Shown here one piece after another: positions 19,353 to 26,436 of a DNA stretch of 64,000 bases (the first letter of the stretch is position 1; the number at the start of each line of letters is the position of its first letter). This DNA is from Methanoculleus caldifontis (GTDB lineage: Archaea > Halobacteriota > Methanomicrobia > Methanomicrobiales > Methanoculleaceae): NCBI RefSeq assembly GCF_032842345.1, contig NZ_WBKO01000001.1, positions 620,001 to 684,000 on the forward strand. The letters are read 5' to 3'. The notes below the pieces were generated by a model that did not search any database, was not told the DNA's origin, and worked only from the letters and a program-made list of their open reading frames with translations. The translations under genes and the position numbers were made by a program.

Positions 19353-19808
19353 CTAAACCCTCTCCGTGAGCCCGAGCCGCCGGAGCACCCCGGCGGCCGC
19401 CTCCATCCCGCCGTCCAGGTAGACGGCGCCGACGAGCGCCTCCAGGCACTCGGCGAGGACCCGGCCGGAGGTCCAGACCATTTGCGCGGCCTCCCCCTTT
19501 CCCCAGCGGACGTACCCGGCGAGGTCGAGGCCTTCCGCGAGCCCCCGGAGCCGGGTCATGTTCACCAGATTCATCTTTCTGTTGGTGATCGCGCCTTTGT
19601 CGTGCGCCCCGCCGGCGACCACCGCCTCCACGACCGCGACGTTGATGACCGCGTCGCCGAGGGTCGCGAGGGCATCCATGTGCGCATCGGGCGGGAGGCC
19701 GGCCTCCAGGGTGTAGGCGAGGCGGGTGAGCGCCCGCTCGAGGAGTAAGCGATCCTTAAAGGCGTAGCCGATCCGCGCCTCGATCCCGGCCGGGTCCCGG
19801 CGGTTCAT
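19353..19808 (-). CDS. RNase III-like domain protein without dsRNA-binding domain
   Basis: The 151-residue protein shows the RNase III fold: IGYAFKDRLLLERALTRLAY at the N-terminus, ALATLGDAVINVAVVEAVV near residue 50 (family signature ERLEFLGDAVL) and AECLEALVGAVYLDGG near residue 120. The glycine-aspartate of the signature and the later glutamate are kept, but the two signature glutamates read Asp and Ala. There is no double-stranded-RNA-binding domain. Catalysis is uncertain. It begins 10 bases after the cyclophilin stop, directly behind a T7 run, with no clear ribosome-binding site. Confidence 0.75.
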   Translation of the reverse strand: MNRRDPAGIEARIGYAFKDRLLLERALTRLAYTLEAGLPPDAHMDALATLGDAVINVAVVEAVVAGGAHDKGAITNRKMNLVNMTRLRGLAEGLDLAGYVRWGKGEAAQMVWTSGRVLAECLEALVGAVYLDGGMEAAAGVLRRLGLTERV

Positions 19809-19818
19809 AAAAAAAGGG

Positions 19819-20313
19819 TTACTCCAGGACTTCGGCCTTCTCGATCCGGACGGGGACCTTGGGCTTGTCCGCGGAGTTCGTCGCGACCTTCCCGATCTTG
19901 TCGATGACGTCCATCCCCTCCACCACTTCACCGAAGACCGGGTGGGCGCTCGGCGTCTGGGGGTTGTCCCAGTCGAGGTAGGTGTTGTCCACCAGGTTGA
20001 TGAAGAACTGGCTTCCGCCGGAGTTCGGGCGGCCGGTGTTTGCCATCGCGATCGTGCCCCGGCGGTTCGAGTGGCCCTTCACGAACTCGTCGGTGATGGT
20101 GTAGCCCGGCCCGCCGGTCCCGGTGCCGGTCGGGTCGCCGCCCTGGATCATGAACCGGGGGATGACCCGGTGGAAGATCGTGCCGTCGTAGAACCCGGAT
20201 TTCGCGAGTTTCGCAAAGTTCCCTGCGGTCACCGGCATGTCGTCGTAGAGCCGGATGACGATGTCGCCCATGGTCGTGTGGAACACGACCTTCTTTCCGT
20301 TCGCTTCTGCCAT
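19819..20313 (-). CDS. Peptidyl-prolyl cis-trans isomerase, cyclophilin type
   Basis: The 164-residue cytoplasmic protein has the cyclophilin core: GDIVIRLYDDMPVTAGNF, GTIFHRVIPRFMIQGGDP with the catalytic arginine, TIAMANTGRPNSGGSQFFI and HPVFGEVVEGMDVIDKI. It accelerates proline isomerisation in folding proteins. I start at ATG 20313 (MAEANGKK), because GGAG lies eight bases upstream; an ATG two codons earlier would sit only two bases from it. There is no signal peptide. A T7 run follows the stop. Confidence 0.93.
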   Translation of the reverse strand: MAEANGKKVVFHTTMGDIVIRLYDDMPVTAGNFAKLAKSGFYDGTIFHRVIPRFMIQGGDPTGTGTGGPGYTITDEFVKGHSNRRGTIAMANTGRPNSGGSQFFINLVDNTYLDWDNPQTPSAHPVFGEVVEGMDVIDKIGKVATNSADKPKVPVRIEKAEVLE

Positions 20314-20359
20314 AGGCATAACTCCGTAAGGTATTGTCCGTCGCTGCTACTTATACTGC

Positions 20360-20656
20360 ATGCCGCCGGCACGTCCCCCGGCGGTGGCTCATCGTTCCGG
20401 GGACGCAGGGGCAGTGCAAGACGACGTTCTGCACCTGGTGCTCGGGCTCATTGTCGGGGCAAACGTCCGGGTCCGGGGCGTCCTCGCTCCCGGCCACGTG
20501 CGCGGCGGCCGGAGATCGGGGTTCACCCTGGTTGACCTCGACCCCGACCCGCGATGCGAGCTCCAGGGCGCGGTCTGGGCCGACGCGCTTGACCGGTTGA
20601 CCGCGCACCCCCCGATGGTCTGGACTGTCCGGCGGCGCTACGGAACTGAGGGGTGA
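20360..20656 (+). CDS. Hypothetical protein, orphan
   Basis: The open frame encodes 98 residues including LHLVLGLIVGANVRVRGVLA and GFTLVDLDPDPRCELQGAVW. Third codon positions are strongly G/C, as in the neighbouring genes, which supports coding in this frame over the competing frame on the other strand. CTTATACT about 15 bases before the ATG might be a TATA element of a nearly leaderless message. I do not recognise a family. It is convergent with the DUF2703 gene and ends 9 bases before it. Confidence 0.45.
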   Translation: MPPARPPAVAHRSGDAGAVQDDVLHLVLGLIVGANVRVRGVLAPGHVRGGRRSGFTLVDLDPDPRCELQGAVWADALDRLTAHPPMVWTVRRRYGTEG

Positions 20657-20665
20657 CGGGCCCCT

Positions 20666-21058
20666 TCACTCCATCTCAAGCGCTCTTGCAGCAGCCCGCC
20701 CGATCAGCTCAGGCGGGATATCTTCGTACGCCTCGCCGTTATAGCGGAGCATCCGACAATCCGCCTCTTCCCCACAGTCCTCTCCGCAGTCCTCACCGCA
20801 GGTGGCGCAGGAGGAGCAGGACGTGGCGGTCACCTCGACCCCCTCCAGGAGCTCCTCGATCGGAACCCCGTTGAAGAGGAGGCTGTCCGACTCCGCGGCC
20901 GTCTCGACTATCCGGACACTGACCCCTTCCATCTCAAGGAGCATGCGGATCTCGTCGAGAACGGCATCTAACGGCATCCCGGTCTCTTTGCAGGTCTCAA
21001 AGACGTTTTCAGCATCTCTTGTAACGTGTCTCCATTCGATGACGAGTTCCTTCTTCAT
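20666..21058 (-). CDS. DUF2703 protein, paralogue 1
   Basis: The 130-residue protein starts MKKELVIEWRHVTRDAENVF, followed by CKETG, a region rich in acidic residues, LLFNGVPIEELLEGVEVTAT and a cysteine cluster CSSCATCGEDCGEDC before a conserved RYNGEAYEDIPPELI ending. This is the DUF2703 pattern, which I recall near metal and arsenic genes. The close relative at 23672-24064 lacks the duplicated CGED. The cysteines suggest binding of a thiophilic metal or metalloid. I start at 21058, where homology between the two copies begins. The preceding gene encodes a small Cys-rich protein, probably in the same transcript. Confidence 0.82.
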   Translation of the reverse strand: MKKELVIEWRHVTRDAENVFETCKETGMPLDAVLDEIRMLLEMEGVSVRIVETAAESDSLLFNGVPIEELLEGVEVTATSCSSCATCGEDCGEDCGEEADCRMLRYNGEAYEDIPPELIGRAAARALEME

Positions 21059-21155
21059 GTTATACCATCTCCTCTGTAATCGGCGGGAGATCTTCCTGCC
21101 GCCCCTTCGTAATACCACCGGTCATCTCGGGCACCCGACAGACCGTGCCGGCAAC

Positions 21156-21314
21156 CTACTCTTCTTCCGGCTCAGGCTCTTCTTTCTTTGCCTTCGGGAC
21201 GACCCGTGTCCCGCAGCAGCCGCCGCCGCTCCCGCAGCCGCAGCCGGAGGAGAAGAGTTTTTTCACCCGCGATCCGATACATCCTTCTTCGTTCTTTCCA
21301 TTCTCATCCGTCAT
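21156..21314 (-). CDS. Small Cys/Gly-rich protein with CGCG-GGCCG motif, copy 1
   Basis: I read this 52-residue product from the complement. It starts MTDENGKNEEGCIGSRVKKL, has the motif CGCGSGGGCCG near residues 25-35, then TRVVPKAKKEE and an acidic tail. The gene at 28558-28707 encodes the same layout (MTDD, basic helix RIKKLF, CGCGGGCCG, KIVPKK). Five cysteines in eleven residues point to metal or metalloid binding. GAGTGA stands before the ATG. A candidate ArsR operator lies 82 bp upstream, and the promoter segment resembles that of the second copy. I know of no described family. Confidence 0.75.
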   Translation of the reverse strand: MTDENGKNEEGCIGSRVKKLFSSGCGCGSGGGCCGTRVVPKAKKEEPEPEEE

Positions 21315-21395
21315 ATTGTCACTCTCGCTCCGGCAGGCGGGCCGGAATGTTTCACGCCGACTAGCTGTTTGCGGCCCCGGCGTATGAAGGTTTTA

Positions 21396-21415
21396 GTCTC
21401 ATTAATGTTTGAATC
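21396..21415 (-). promoter_or_regulatory. Candidate ArsR operator 1
   Basis: GTCTCAT-TAATGT-TTGAATC follows the six-base-spacer palindrome seen five more times in this island. It precedes the small Cys-rich gene and DUF2703 copy 1, and is followed on the complement by AACCTTCAT, as in the promoter at 28.77 kb. Confidence 0.5.
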
Positions 21416-21455
21416 CCCCGGTGCAGGCGCAGGCAGGAGCCCGGCGGAAGGCGTA

Positions 21456-22172
21456 TCAGGCGAGCAGCATTGCCGCAAGAAGGTATACCCCGATCCCGAC
21501 GAGGAGCACCCCGACAATGCGCCGCGTCCAGTACTCGAACTTCTCCGCCGCCTTCATCGCGCTCCCCACCTTCGCGATCCCGGTCACCATGATCAGCGAG
21601 AACGCGATCACCGGCAGAGCGGTCGCGACGGCAAAGACCGCCGGTACTCCGAGCGGATCAGAGGTCCGGAGCGCCAGCGGGACCAGCATCGCAAAGAAGA
21701 GCACCGCCGAGAACGGGCAGAAGGTCAGCGCGAAGAGCACGCCGAGGAGAAAACTCCCCGCGAGCCCCTTATCGGCGACCCGCTCCTTGAACGCGGCAAA
21801 CCGCCTGCTGCCTCCCTGAAAGGAGGGGAGCGGGACGAGGTCGAGCATGATGACCCCGATCGCGATCAGCAGCGGGCCGACCAGCACCTCGCCCCAGGAC
21901 TGGAGGAAGAGCGAGATCCCCTGGACGGAGAGGCCGAAGACGACGATCAGTGCCGCAATGCCGACGTAGACGACCATCCTCCCCGCGCTGTAGAGCGACC
22001 CGGCGAGGAGGGTCTGTCCCGGACTCCCTATCCGGCGGGAGAGGTAGCCGATCGCGGCGATGTTCGTCGCGAGCGGGCAGGGCGAGAGGGCCATCATCAG
22101 CCCGATGAAGAACGCGGCGACGAGGGGAATGCTGCTCGTCCCCATCGTCTCCATGAACCCCATCAGGCTCAT
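21456..22172 (-). CDS. CcdA/DsbD-like membrane protein, resembling ArsG-family permeases
   Basis: The 238-residue protein has about six hydrophobic helices and two internal cysteine-proline motifs, MALSPCPLATN in helix 1 and ALTFCPFSAVLF in helix 4. This is the symmetric arrangement of CcdA/DsbD thiol transporters. A branch of this family is described as ArsG, an efflux permease for aromatic arsenicals, encoded with ArsE and ArsF. Its ATG overlaps the stop of an ArsF-like gene as ATGA. It could either pass electrons across the membrane to that partner or export an arsenical. The sequence does not decide. It ends 141 bp before the next gene. Confidence 0.8.
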   Translation of the reverse strand: MSLMGFMETMGTSSIPLVAAFFIGLMMALSPCPLATNIAAIGYLSRRIGSPGQTLLAGSLYSAGRMVVYVGIAALIVVFGLSVQGISLFLQSWGEVLVGPLLIAIGVIMLDLVPLPSFQGGSRRFAAFKERVADKGLAGSFLLGVLFALTFCPFSAVLFFAMLVPLALRTSDPLGVPAVFAVATALPVIAFSLIMVTGIAKVGSAMKAAEKFEYWTRRIVGVLLVGIGVYLLAAMLLA

Positions 22173-22708
22173 TGCGAGAAATCCCCTGCAAGGCGCATCC
22201 CGATCAGCGTCTTGAGGTACTGCAGGTATCCGGGCCTGTCGTTGAGTTTGTACCAGACACGGATATCCTCCTCTTTATAAAAGCCGCCCTGGTCGTCGTA
22301 GGTGCCGATCCATAGGGACGAGCCGGTCGCGCCGTAGCGCTCGACAAATTCCTTCTTTTCCGGGTCGGCGATATCGACATGGTCGAAGACGAGCTTTCCG
22401 GAGCCGAGTTCTTCGGGGAAGTGTTTCTTTACGGTCTCTTCGGCATAATCGCCGAGCACCACGCAGGAGTAGCACTGGTTCGGCGCGGTGAAGTGGATGA
22501 CTTCGACCCTGGTGACGGTGCCGTTGAGCGGCGAGACGGTGGCGGCATCCGCTCCGCCGGGTGCTGTCGTGCATCCTGCAGAGAGGGCGGCAAACGCCAG
22601 GAGAACCGACAGCACAACTAACGGCAGGACCTTCCGGGCGGGGGCGCTGCGGGGGAACAGTTCCTGCGTGCGCCCGGGTTCGGAGTAACTCACATGTGTT
22701 CGTCTCAT
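22169..22708 (-). CDS. Membrane-anchored thioredoxin-like CxxC protein, ArsF-like
   Basis: The 179-residue product has a basic N-terminus, a hydrophobic stretch (VLPLVVLSVLLAFAALSAGC, about residues 27-46) ending in a lipobox-like LSAGC, and an extracytoplasmic thioredoxin-like domain with HFTAPNQCYSCVVLGDYAEE (CxxC) and a C-terminal VWYKLNDRPGYLQYLK. It fits the family annotated as ArsF, subunit of a nitroarsenical reductase, but no ArsE reductase is present here. With the CcdA-like protein it forms a plausible thiol relay. I start at ATG 22708, with GGGGTG upstream. The frame continues to 22738. Confidence 0.78.
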   Translation of the reverse strand: MRRTHVSYSEPGRTQELFPRSAPARKVLPLVVLSVLLAFAALSAGCTTAPGGADAATVSPLNGTVTRVEVIHFTAPNQCYSCVVLGDYAEETVKKHFPEELGSGKLVFDHVDIADPEKKEFVERYGATGSSLWIGTYDDQGGFYKEEDIRVWYKLNDRPGYLQYLKTLIGMRLAGDFSQ

Positions 22709-22736
22709 CAGGGACACCCCTGGTGCTGGATAGACC

Positions 22737-22756
22737 ATTACAAGAGATCTTGAAGT
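22737..22756 (-). promoter_or_regulatory. Candidate ArsR operator 2
   Basis: ATTACAA-GAGATC-TTGAAGT has the same six-base spacer as the other sites, with two mismatches in the left arm. It lies between the start of the ArsF-like gene and a TATA box, the position expected for repression. Confidence 0.4.
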
Positions 22757-22780
22757 GGTGATGACCTGTTGTTCAATCGG

Positions 22781-22790
22781 ATATATAATT
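22781..22790 (-). promoter_or_regulatory. TATA box of the ArsF-like/ArsG-like operon
   Basis: AATTATATAT on the complement, about 75 bp upstream of the ArsF-like start. The segment 22791-22911 between this and the DGC gene stop shows no gene. Confidence 0.55.
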
Positions 22791-22911
22791 CATTCTGGTA
22801 GACGCCGGAGGAGATGAACGCCGCCGGCGGGAAAGCAGCCTGCCCGATCATGCATGAGGAGCGAAAGAGTCGGTCTGATAGCCGCTAACAAAAGAGGTCC
22901 GGGGCCGGCAT

Positions 22912-23259
22912 TTATCCCCTGATCGCCTCCATAACGGCGGCTGATAGGCGCTCGATCTCGTCGAACCGGGGTTCGGCCATCCCGTTCTTTGCGATGCCGC
23001 AGTCGGTTGCGACGATATGCAGGTGCGGCTCGATCCCGAGCGCCCGCACCTTCTTCCTCCCGCAACAGTCGCCGCACCCGTCCAGCACCAGGATACGATC
23101 CGCGTGCCGGACGGAAGCCTCCAGCGACGCCGTCGGCCGGGTGGCCGCGATGCAGGCCTCAACCGCCCCGCAGGAGCAGCGGAGGAGCATCGCCCCTGCC
23201 TGGGCCGTCAGTTTCCCGGTGTTCGAGATCCCCGAACAGGCGATGACGGTGACCGCCAA
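22912..23259 (-). CDS. DGC-domain putative zinc-binding protein, copy 1
   Basis: The 115-residue protein begins VIACSGISNTGKLTAQAGAM and has the DGC signature in ILVLDGCGDCCGRKKVRALG near residue 70, then IVATDCGIAKNG. Further cysteines stand in RCSCGAVEAC. The domain is called zinc-binding in databases; its function is not established. It frequently accompanies thiol and metal genes. The start is TTG at 23259, directly abutting the arsC stop, with GGGGGGA upstream. No ATG is available near the homologous start. It is the last gene of the long operon from 28.7 kb. Confidence 0.82.
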   Translation of the reverse strand: MAVTVIACSGISNTGKLTAQAGAMLLRCSCGAVEACIAATRPTASLEASVRHADRILVLDGCGDCCGRKKVRALGIEPHLHIVATDCGIAKNGMAEPRFDEIERLSAAVMEAIRG

Positions 23260-23667
23260 TCAGTTCCCCCCGAACGCCGCATCGATCCAGCCGACGATCT
23301 CGTCCCGGACCCGCCGGACGCCCGCCATGATCTCCTCGTCGGTGCCGGTGAGTCTCGACGGGTCGGGGAACTCCCGGTGGATCTCTTCCTTCGCCCAGGG
23401 GAAGAGGGGGCAGATCCCTCCCTCGCAGACGGCGACGAGAAGATCCATCTCCTGTTCGTCGAACTCACCGAGATCCTTTGAGCGGTGGCCGGAGATATCG
23501 ATCCCGAGCTCGGCCATCGCCCGGACCGCATAGGGGTTCAGGGTCCCCGGCGTGGTGCCGGCGGAGAAGGCCTCGTAACGGTCGCCGTAGCGGGTGTTCA
23601 GGTAGCCTTCCGCCATCTGCGAGCGAGCGGCGTTATGGGTGCAGACGAAGAGGACCCTCTTCTTCAC
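23260..23667 (-). CDS. arsC: Arsenate reductase, low-molecular-weight phosphatase type (thioredoxin-coupled)
   Basis: The 135-residue protein reduces arsenate to arsenite. The CX5R loop is intact in FVCTHNAARSQMAEG, with the general-acid aspartate region FPDPSRLTGTDEE and the resolving cysteines in VAVCEGGICPLFPW. This is the ArsC family fold shared with protein tyrosine phosphatases, recycled by thioredoxin. Two mini-thioredoxins lie upstream in the same operon. Arsenite formed here would be exported by Acr3, four genes away at most. It lies 4 bp after DUF2703 copy 2. A damaged paralogue is at 3126-3533. Confidence 0.92.
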   Translation of the reverse strand: MKKRVLFVCTHNAARSQMAEGYLNTRYGDRYEAFSAGTTPGTLNPYAVRAMAELGIDISGHRSKDLGEFDEQEMDLLVAVCEGGICPLFPWAKEEIHREFPDPSRLTGTDEEIMAGVRRVRDEIVGWIDAAFGGN

Positions 23668-23671
23668 GGTA

Positions 23672-24064
23672 TCACTCCAGCCCGAGCGCCGCGAGTGCCG
23701 CCCGGGCGATCAGTTCCGGCGGGATCGACTCGTAGCGCTCGCCGTTATACTCGATTGCCCGGCACTCGACGTCGTCCTGCCCGGTGATGCAGGCGCAGGA
23801 GGCGCAGGGCGTACTGGTGACCTCCATCCCTTCGATGAGGTCCTCGAGCGGCACGCCGTTGAAGAGGATGCTGTTCGACTCCGTTATCGCCTCGTTTTCA
23901 AGGACGGTCTCGACAACCCGGACCACGATCCCCTCCTCCTCGAGGATGGGGCGGATCTGCTCGACGACGTCCATCACCGCCCGTCCGGTCGCGCCGCAGC
24001 GCTCGCAGGTGTTCTCGACGTCTCTTCCGACGTGTTTCCATTCTACGATAAGTTCGTTCTTCAT
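23672..24064 (-). CDS. DUF2703 protein, paralogue 2
   Basis: The 130-residue protein starts [20 protein letters not shown] and continues [44 protein letters not shown] and [14 protein letters not shown]. It aligns end to end with the copy at 20666-21058. Two N-terminal cysteines and the CASCAC cluster suggest a thiol metal site. It is placed between acr3 (ATGA overlap at 24061-24064) and arsC, so it is part of the core arsenic operon. Function of DUF2703 is not known. A chaperone for arsenite between reductase and pump is one possibility. Confidence 0.85.
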   Translation of the reverse strand: MKNELIVEWKHVGRDVENTCERCGATGRAVMDVVEQIRPILEEEGIVVRVVETVLENEAITESNSILFNGVPLEDLIEGMEVTSTPCASCACITGQDDVECRAIEYNGERYESIPPELIARAALAALGLE

Positions 24065-25173
24065 GATAATCCCTCATATGGCGCAGGACAACGTGCTTCG
24101 ACTGCTCCTCCATACCAGCGGTCCCGGAGCCGGAGGGCGACGTTGACGAGCGCGAGCAACACCGGCACCTCGAGCAGCGGCCCGATGACGGTGGCAAACG
24201 CCACGCCGGAGCCGATCCCGAAGACACCGATGGCGACGGCGATGGCGAGCTCGAAGTTGTTGCTCGCGGCGGTGAACGCAAGCGACGTCGACTTCCCGTA
24301 GTCGACGCCGATCTTCCAGCTCATCCAGAAGCTTGCAAAGAACATGATCAGAAAGTACAGTGTGAGCGGGATGGCGATCTGGACGACGTCGAGCGGCAGC
24401 GCCACGATGTTGCCGCCCTGTGTCGAGAACATTACCACGATGGTAAAGAGCAGGGCGATCAGGGTGATCGGCGAGATCTTCGGGATGAACCGTGTGTGGT
24501 ACCACTCCTTCGACTTCACCCTGAGGAGCGCGAACCGGGTCAGGAATCCGGCGATGAACGGGATGCCCAGATAGATAAAGACCGTGACGGCGACGCCCGC
24601 GATGGTGATCGGCACCTCTGTTCCGGCACCGATACCGAGGAACGGCGGGAGCACGGTGATGAAGACGTAGGCGTAGACTGCATAGAAGAGCACCTGGAAG
24701 ATCGAGTTGACGCCGACGATGGCGGCACAGTACTCGCAGTCGCCCTTCGCGAGATCGTTCCAGACGATGACCATCGCGATGCACCGGGCAAGGCCAACCA
24801 GGATGAGGCCGTACATGAACTCAGGCCGCCCTGCGAGGAAGGCTGCCGCAAGGAGGAACATCAGCACCGGGCCGACGAGCCAGTTCTGGACGAGGGAGAG
24901 GCCGAGTACCCGGGTGTCCCGGAAGACCCGGCCGAGCTCCTCGTAGCGGACCTTCGCGAGCGGCGGGTACATCATCAGGATCAGCCCGAGCGCGATCGGG
25001 ATGGAAGTGGTGCCGACCGAAAACCCCGTGATCGCCTCCGGCACGCCGGGGAGGAGGTAGCCGATGGCGACGCCGGCCGCCATCGCAAGGACGATCCAGA
25101 GGGTCAGGTAGCGGTCGATCGCCGAGAGGCGTGGGGCCGTGGTCGCCGAATGGATCTGGTTGACGGTGCCCAT
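24061..25173 (-). CDS. acr3: Arsenite efflux transporter, Acr3 family
   Basis: The 370-residue protein has about ten hydrophobic helices. The conserved cysteine region [20 protein letters not shown] (residues 123-142), needed for arsenite transport in Acr3, is intact, and so is the conserved glutamate in [14 protein letters not shown] near residue 300. It exports As(III) from the cytoplasm by ion antiport. The N-terminus [19 protein letters not shown] is typical. Its neighbours are a DGC protein 3 bp upstream and DUF2703 downstream with a 4-bp overlap. Confidence 0.95.
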   Translation of the reverse strand: MGTVNQIHSATTAPRLSAIDRYLTLWIVLAMAAGVAIGYLLPGVPEAITGFSVGTTSIPIALGLILMMYPPLAKVRYEELGRVFRDTRVLGLSLVQNWLVGPVLMFLLAAAFLAGRPEFMYGLILVGLARCIAMVIVWNDLAKGDCEYCAAIVGVNSIFQVLFYAVYAYVFITVLPPFLGIGAGTEVPITIAGVAVTVFIYLGIPFIAGFLTRFALLRVKSKEWYHTRFIPKISPITLIALLFTIVVMFSTQGGNIVALPLDVVQIAIPLTLYFLIMFFASFWMSWKIGVDYGKSTSLAFTAASNNFELAIAVAIGVFGIGSGVAFATVIGPLLEVPVLLALVNVALRLRDRWYGGAVEARCPAPYEGLS

Positions 25174-25176
25174 CGG

Positions 25177-25650
25177 TTACTCACCGCCGCAGCCCCCGCC
25201 GCACCCGCACCCACCGGATGGCCTGCGCCCTTTCTCCGTCTCCGATCTTCCCTTCCCCTCCCAGGCGGCGGAGACGATCGTCTCCACGTCCTCTTCGGAG
25301 AGGTCGAGGCTCCCGCCCTTCTCGATCCCGAGGTCCGTGACCACGATCTCCTGGTCGGGCGTGATCCCGGCCTTCTCAGCGATCTGGCGGGCGCAGCCGA
25401 CCGGGCAGCCGTCGATGACGACCACCTCGTCCGCTGCCTCGACCTTCTTCATGATCGAGGGTGTCCCGACAGCGAGGGAGGCCGTGCAGGCGATCTTCCC
25501 GTATCCTTCCTCTGTCAACTGAACGGCAGCCTCGTTCGAGAGCTGTCCGGCCTTCGCTGCGCCGGCGCAGGCGAAGATGATCCGTTTCGTGCCGCCTTCC
25601 GGCTCCGCGCCGCACCCGCAGGCGCACCGGGGTAAGTTCTGTTCCGTCAT
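25177..25650 (-). CDS. DGC-domain putative zinc-binding protein with C-terminal Cys/Gly tail, copy 2
   Basis: The 157-residue protein carries an N-terminal CACGCG, a central domain IIFACAGAAKAGQLSNEAAV and VVVIDGCPVGCARQIAEKAG, and a C-terminal tail GGCGCGGGCGGE after a basic linker. The tail is almost the same as the motif of the two small Cys-rich proteins in this island. The domain is usually found with metal or arsenic genes and lacks an assigned reaction. I start at ATG 25650, inside the end of the thioredoxin gene region (25652). An open frame to 25710 is antisense-like extension without homology. Confidence 0.82.
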   Translation of the reverse strand: MTEQNLPRCACGCGAEPEGGTKRIIFACAGAAKAGQLSNEAAVQLTEEGYGKIACTASLAVGTPSIMKKVEAADEVVVIDGCPVGCARQIAEKAGITPDQEIVVTDLGIEKGGSLDLSEEDVETIVSAAWEGKGRSETEKGRRPSGGCGCGGGCGGE

Positions 25651-25651
25651 C

Positions 25652-25894
25652 TCACTTCTCTCCGAGCAGTATCTGTTTGATATCCTCGACGCAGGGGACG
25701 TGGCCGACAACTTTGGCCTCGCCGTCGACGTAGAGCGCCGGCGTCAGCATCACTCCCCGCTCAATCATCTCATCGAGGCTCTCGATCTTGCGGACCTCCG
25801 CATCGATCCCGAGATCCTCGACCGCGATCTCGACATTCTTGATCATCCGCCCGCATTTGGCGCAGCCGGTCCCGAAGACTTCAACCAGCACCAT
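25652..25894 (-). CDS. Mini-thioredoxin (redox-active disulfide family), copy 1
   Basis: The 80-residue protein has the thioredoxin/glutaredoxin mini-fold: VEVFGTGCAKCGRMIKNVE with the active CxxC at residues 10-14, a Cys-free middle, VMLTPALYVDGEAKVVG with the cis-proline, and PCVEDIKQILL. It belongs to the MTH895/TM0996-like group. It probably reduces disulfides in the island, for example ArsC. A second copy with CAKC lies 32 bp upstream. The spacer between them contains a T6 run. Confidence 0.9.
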   Translation of the reverse strand: MVLVEVFGTGCAKCGRMIKNVEIAVEDLGIDAEVRKIESLDEMIERGVMLTPALYVDGEAKVVGHVPCVEDIKQILLGEK

Positions 25895-25926
25895 CTCTCA
25901 GACTCCTGTGCAGGGAAAAAAGGGTC

Positions 25927-26160
25927 TCACCCCTGCAGGATCTCCTTGATCTCTCCGACGTCGGCCACCCTGCCGGAGACCTTGAGTTCCCCGTCGACGG
26001 CGAGCGCCGGCGTCAGCATCACGCCGCGGTCCATGATCTCCGTGATATCGTCGACCTTGACGAGTTCGGCCTCGATGCCGAGCTCCTTGATCGCCGCCTC
26101 TGCGTTCTTTGCGAGCCGCTTGCACTTGGCGCAGCCGGTTCCGAGCACTTCTACCTTCAT
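25927..26160 (-). CDS. Mini-thioredoxin (redox-active disulfide family), copy 2
   Basis: The 77-residue protein KVEVLGTGCAKCKRLAKNAE has the CxxC at residues 10-13 and VMLTPALAVDGELKVSG with the cis-proline. It is a clear tandem paralogue of the 25652-25894 product. Its ATG overlaps the upstream small gene as ATGA (26157-26160). This family is commonly encoded beside ArsP-type permeases in methanogens, matching the order seen here. Confidence 0.9.
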   Translation of the reverse strand: MKVEVLGTGCAKCKRLAKNAEAAIKELGIEAELVKVDDITEIMDRGVMLTPALAVDGELKVSGRVADVGEIKEILQG

Positions 26161-26426
26161 CGTTTCTTCACCTCGTTCTGGTAATCCCGCATGAGCGCCG
26201 CCCGGTAGAGCGGTTCCGCCTCCTTCGGGACGTAGTTGTAAATCTTTACCTGTTTGACGAGTTCATCGCCGATAGCGGTCTCGCCCGCGATGCCGCGATC
26301 GACGATGTCGGCCAGGATATCGTCAAGCATCGCGAGCCCGACGACGGCCCCGCCGAGATCGATCCGGCGGACGCGCCGCAGGGCCTCTGCGGCGCAGCAG
26401 GGTTTCTCTCTCTTCTTCGTCTCCAT
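26157..26426 (-). CDS. Conserved small protein with N-terminal Cys pair
   Basis: The 89-residue protein begins METKKREKPCCAAEALRRVR and has GAVVGLAMLDDILADIVD and VKIYNYVPKEAEPLYRAAL. I recall similar proteins next to thioredoxin and permease genes in methanogens, where the database names are not informative. The adjacent cysteines may bind a metal. It lies between an ArsP-like permease (10 bp) and a mini-thioredoxin (4-bp overlap), so it is translated as part of the permease operon. I assign no function. Confidence 0.75.
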   Translation of the reverse strand: METKKREKPCCAAEALRRVRRIDLGGAVVGLAMLDDILADIVDRGIAGETAIGDELVKQVKIYNYVPKEAEPLYRAALMRDYQNEVKKR

Positions 26427-26436
26427 AGGTTCCCCT

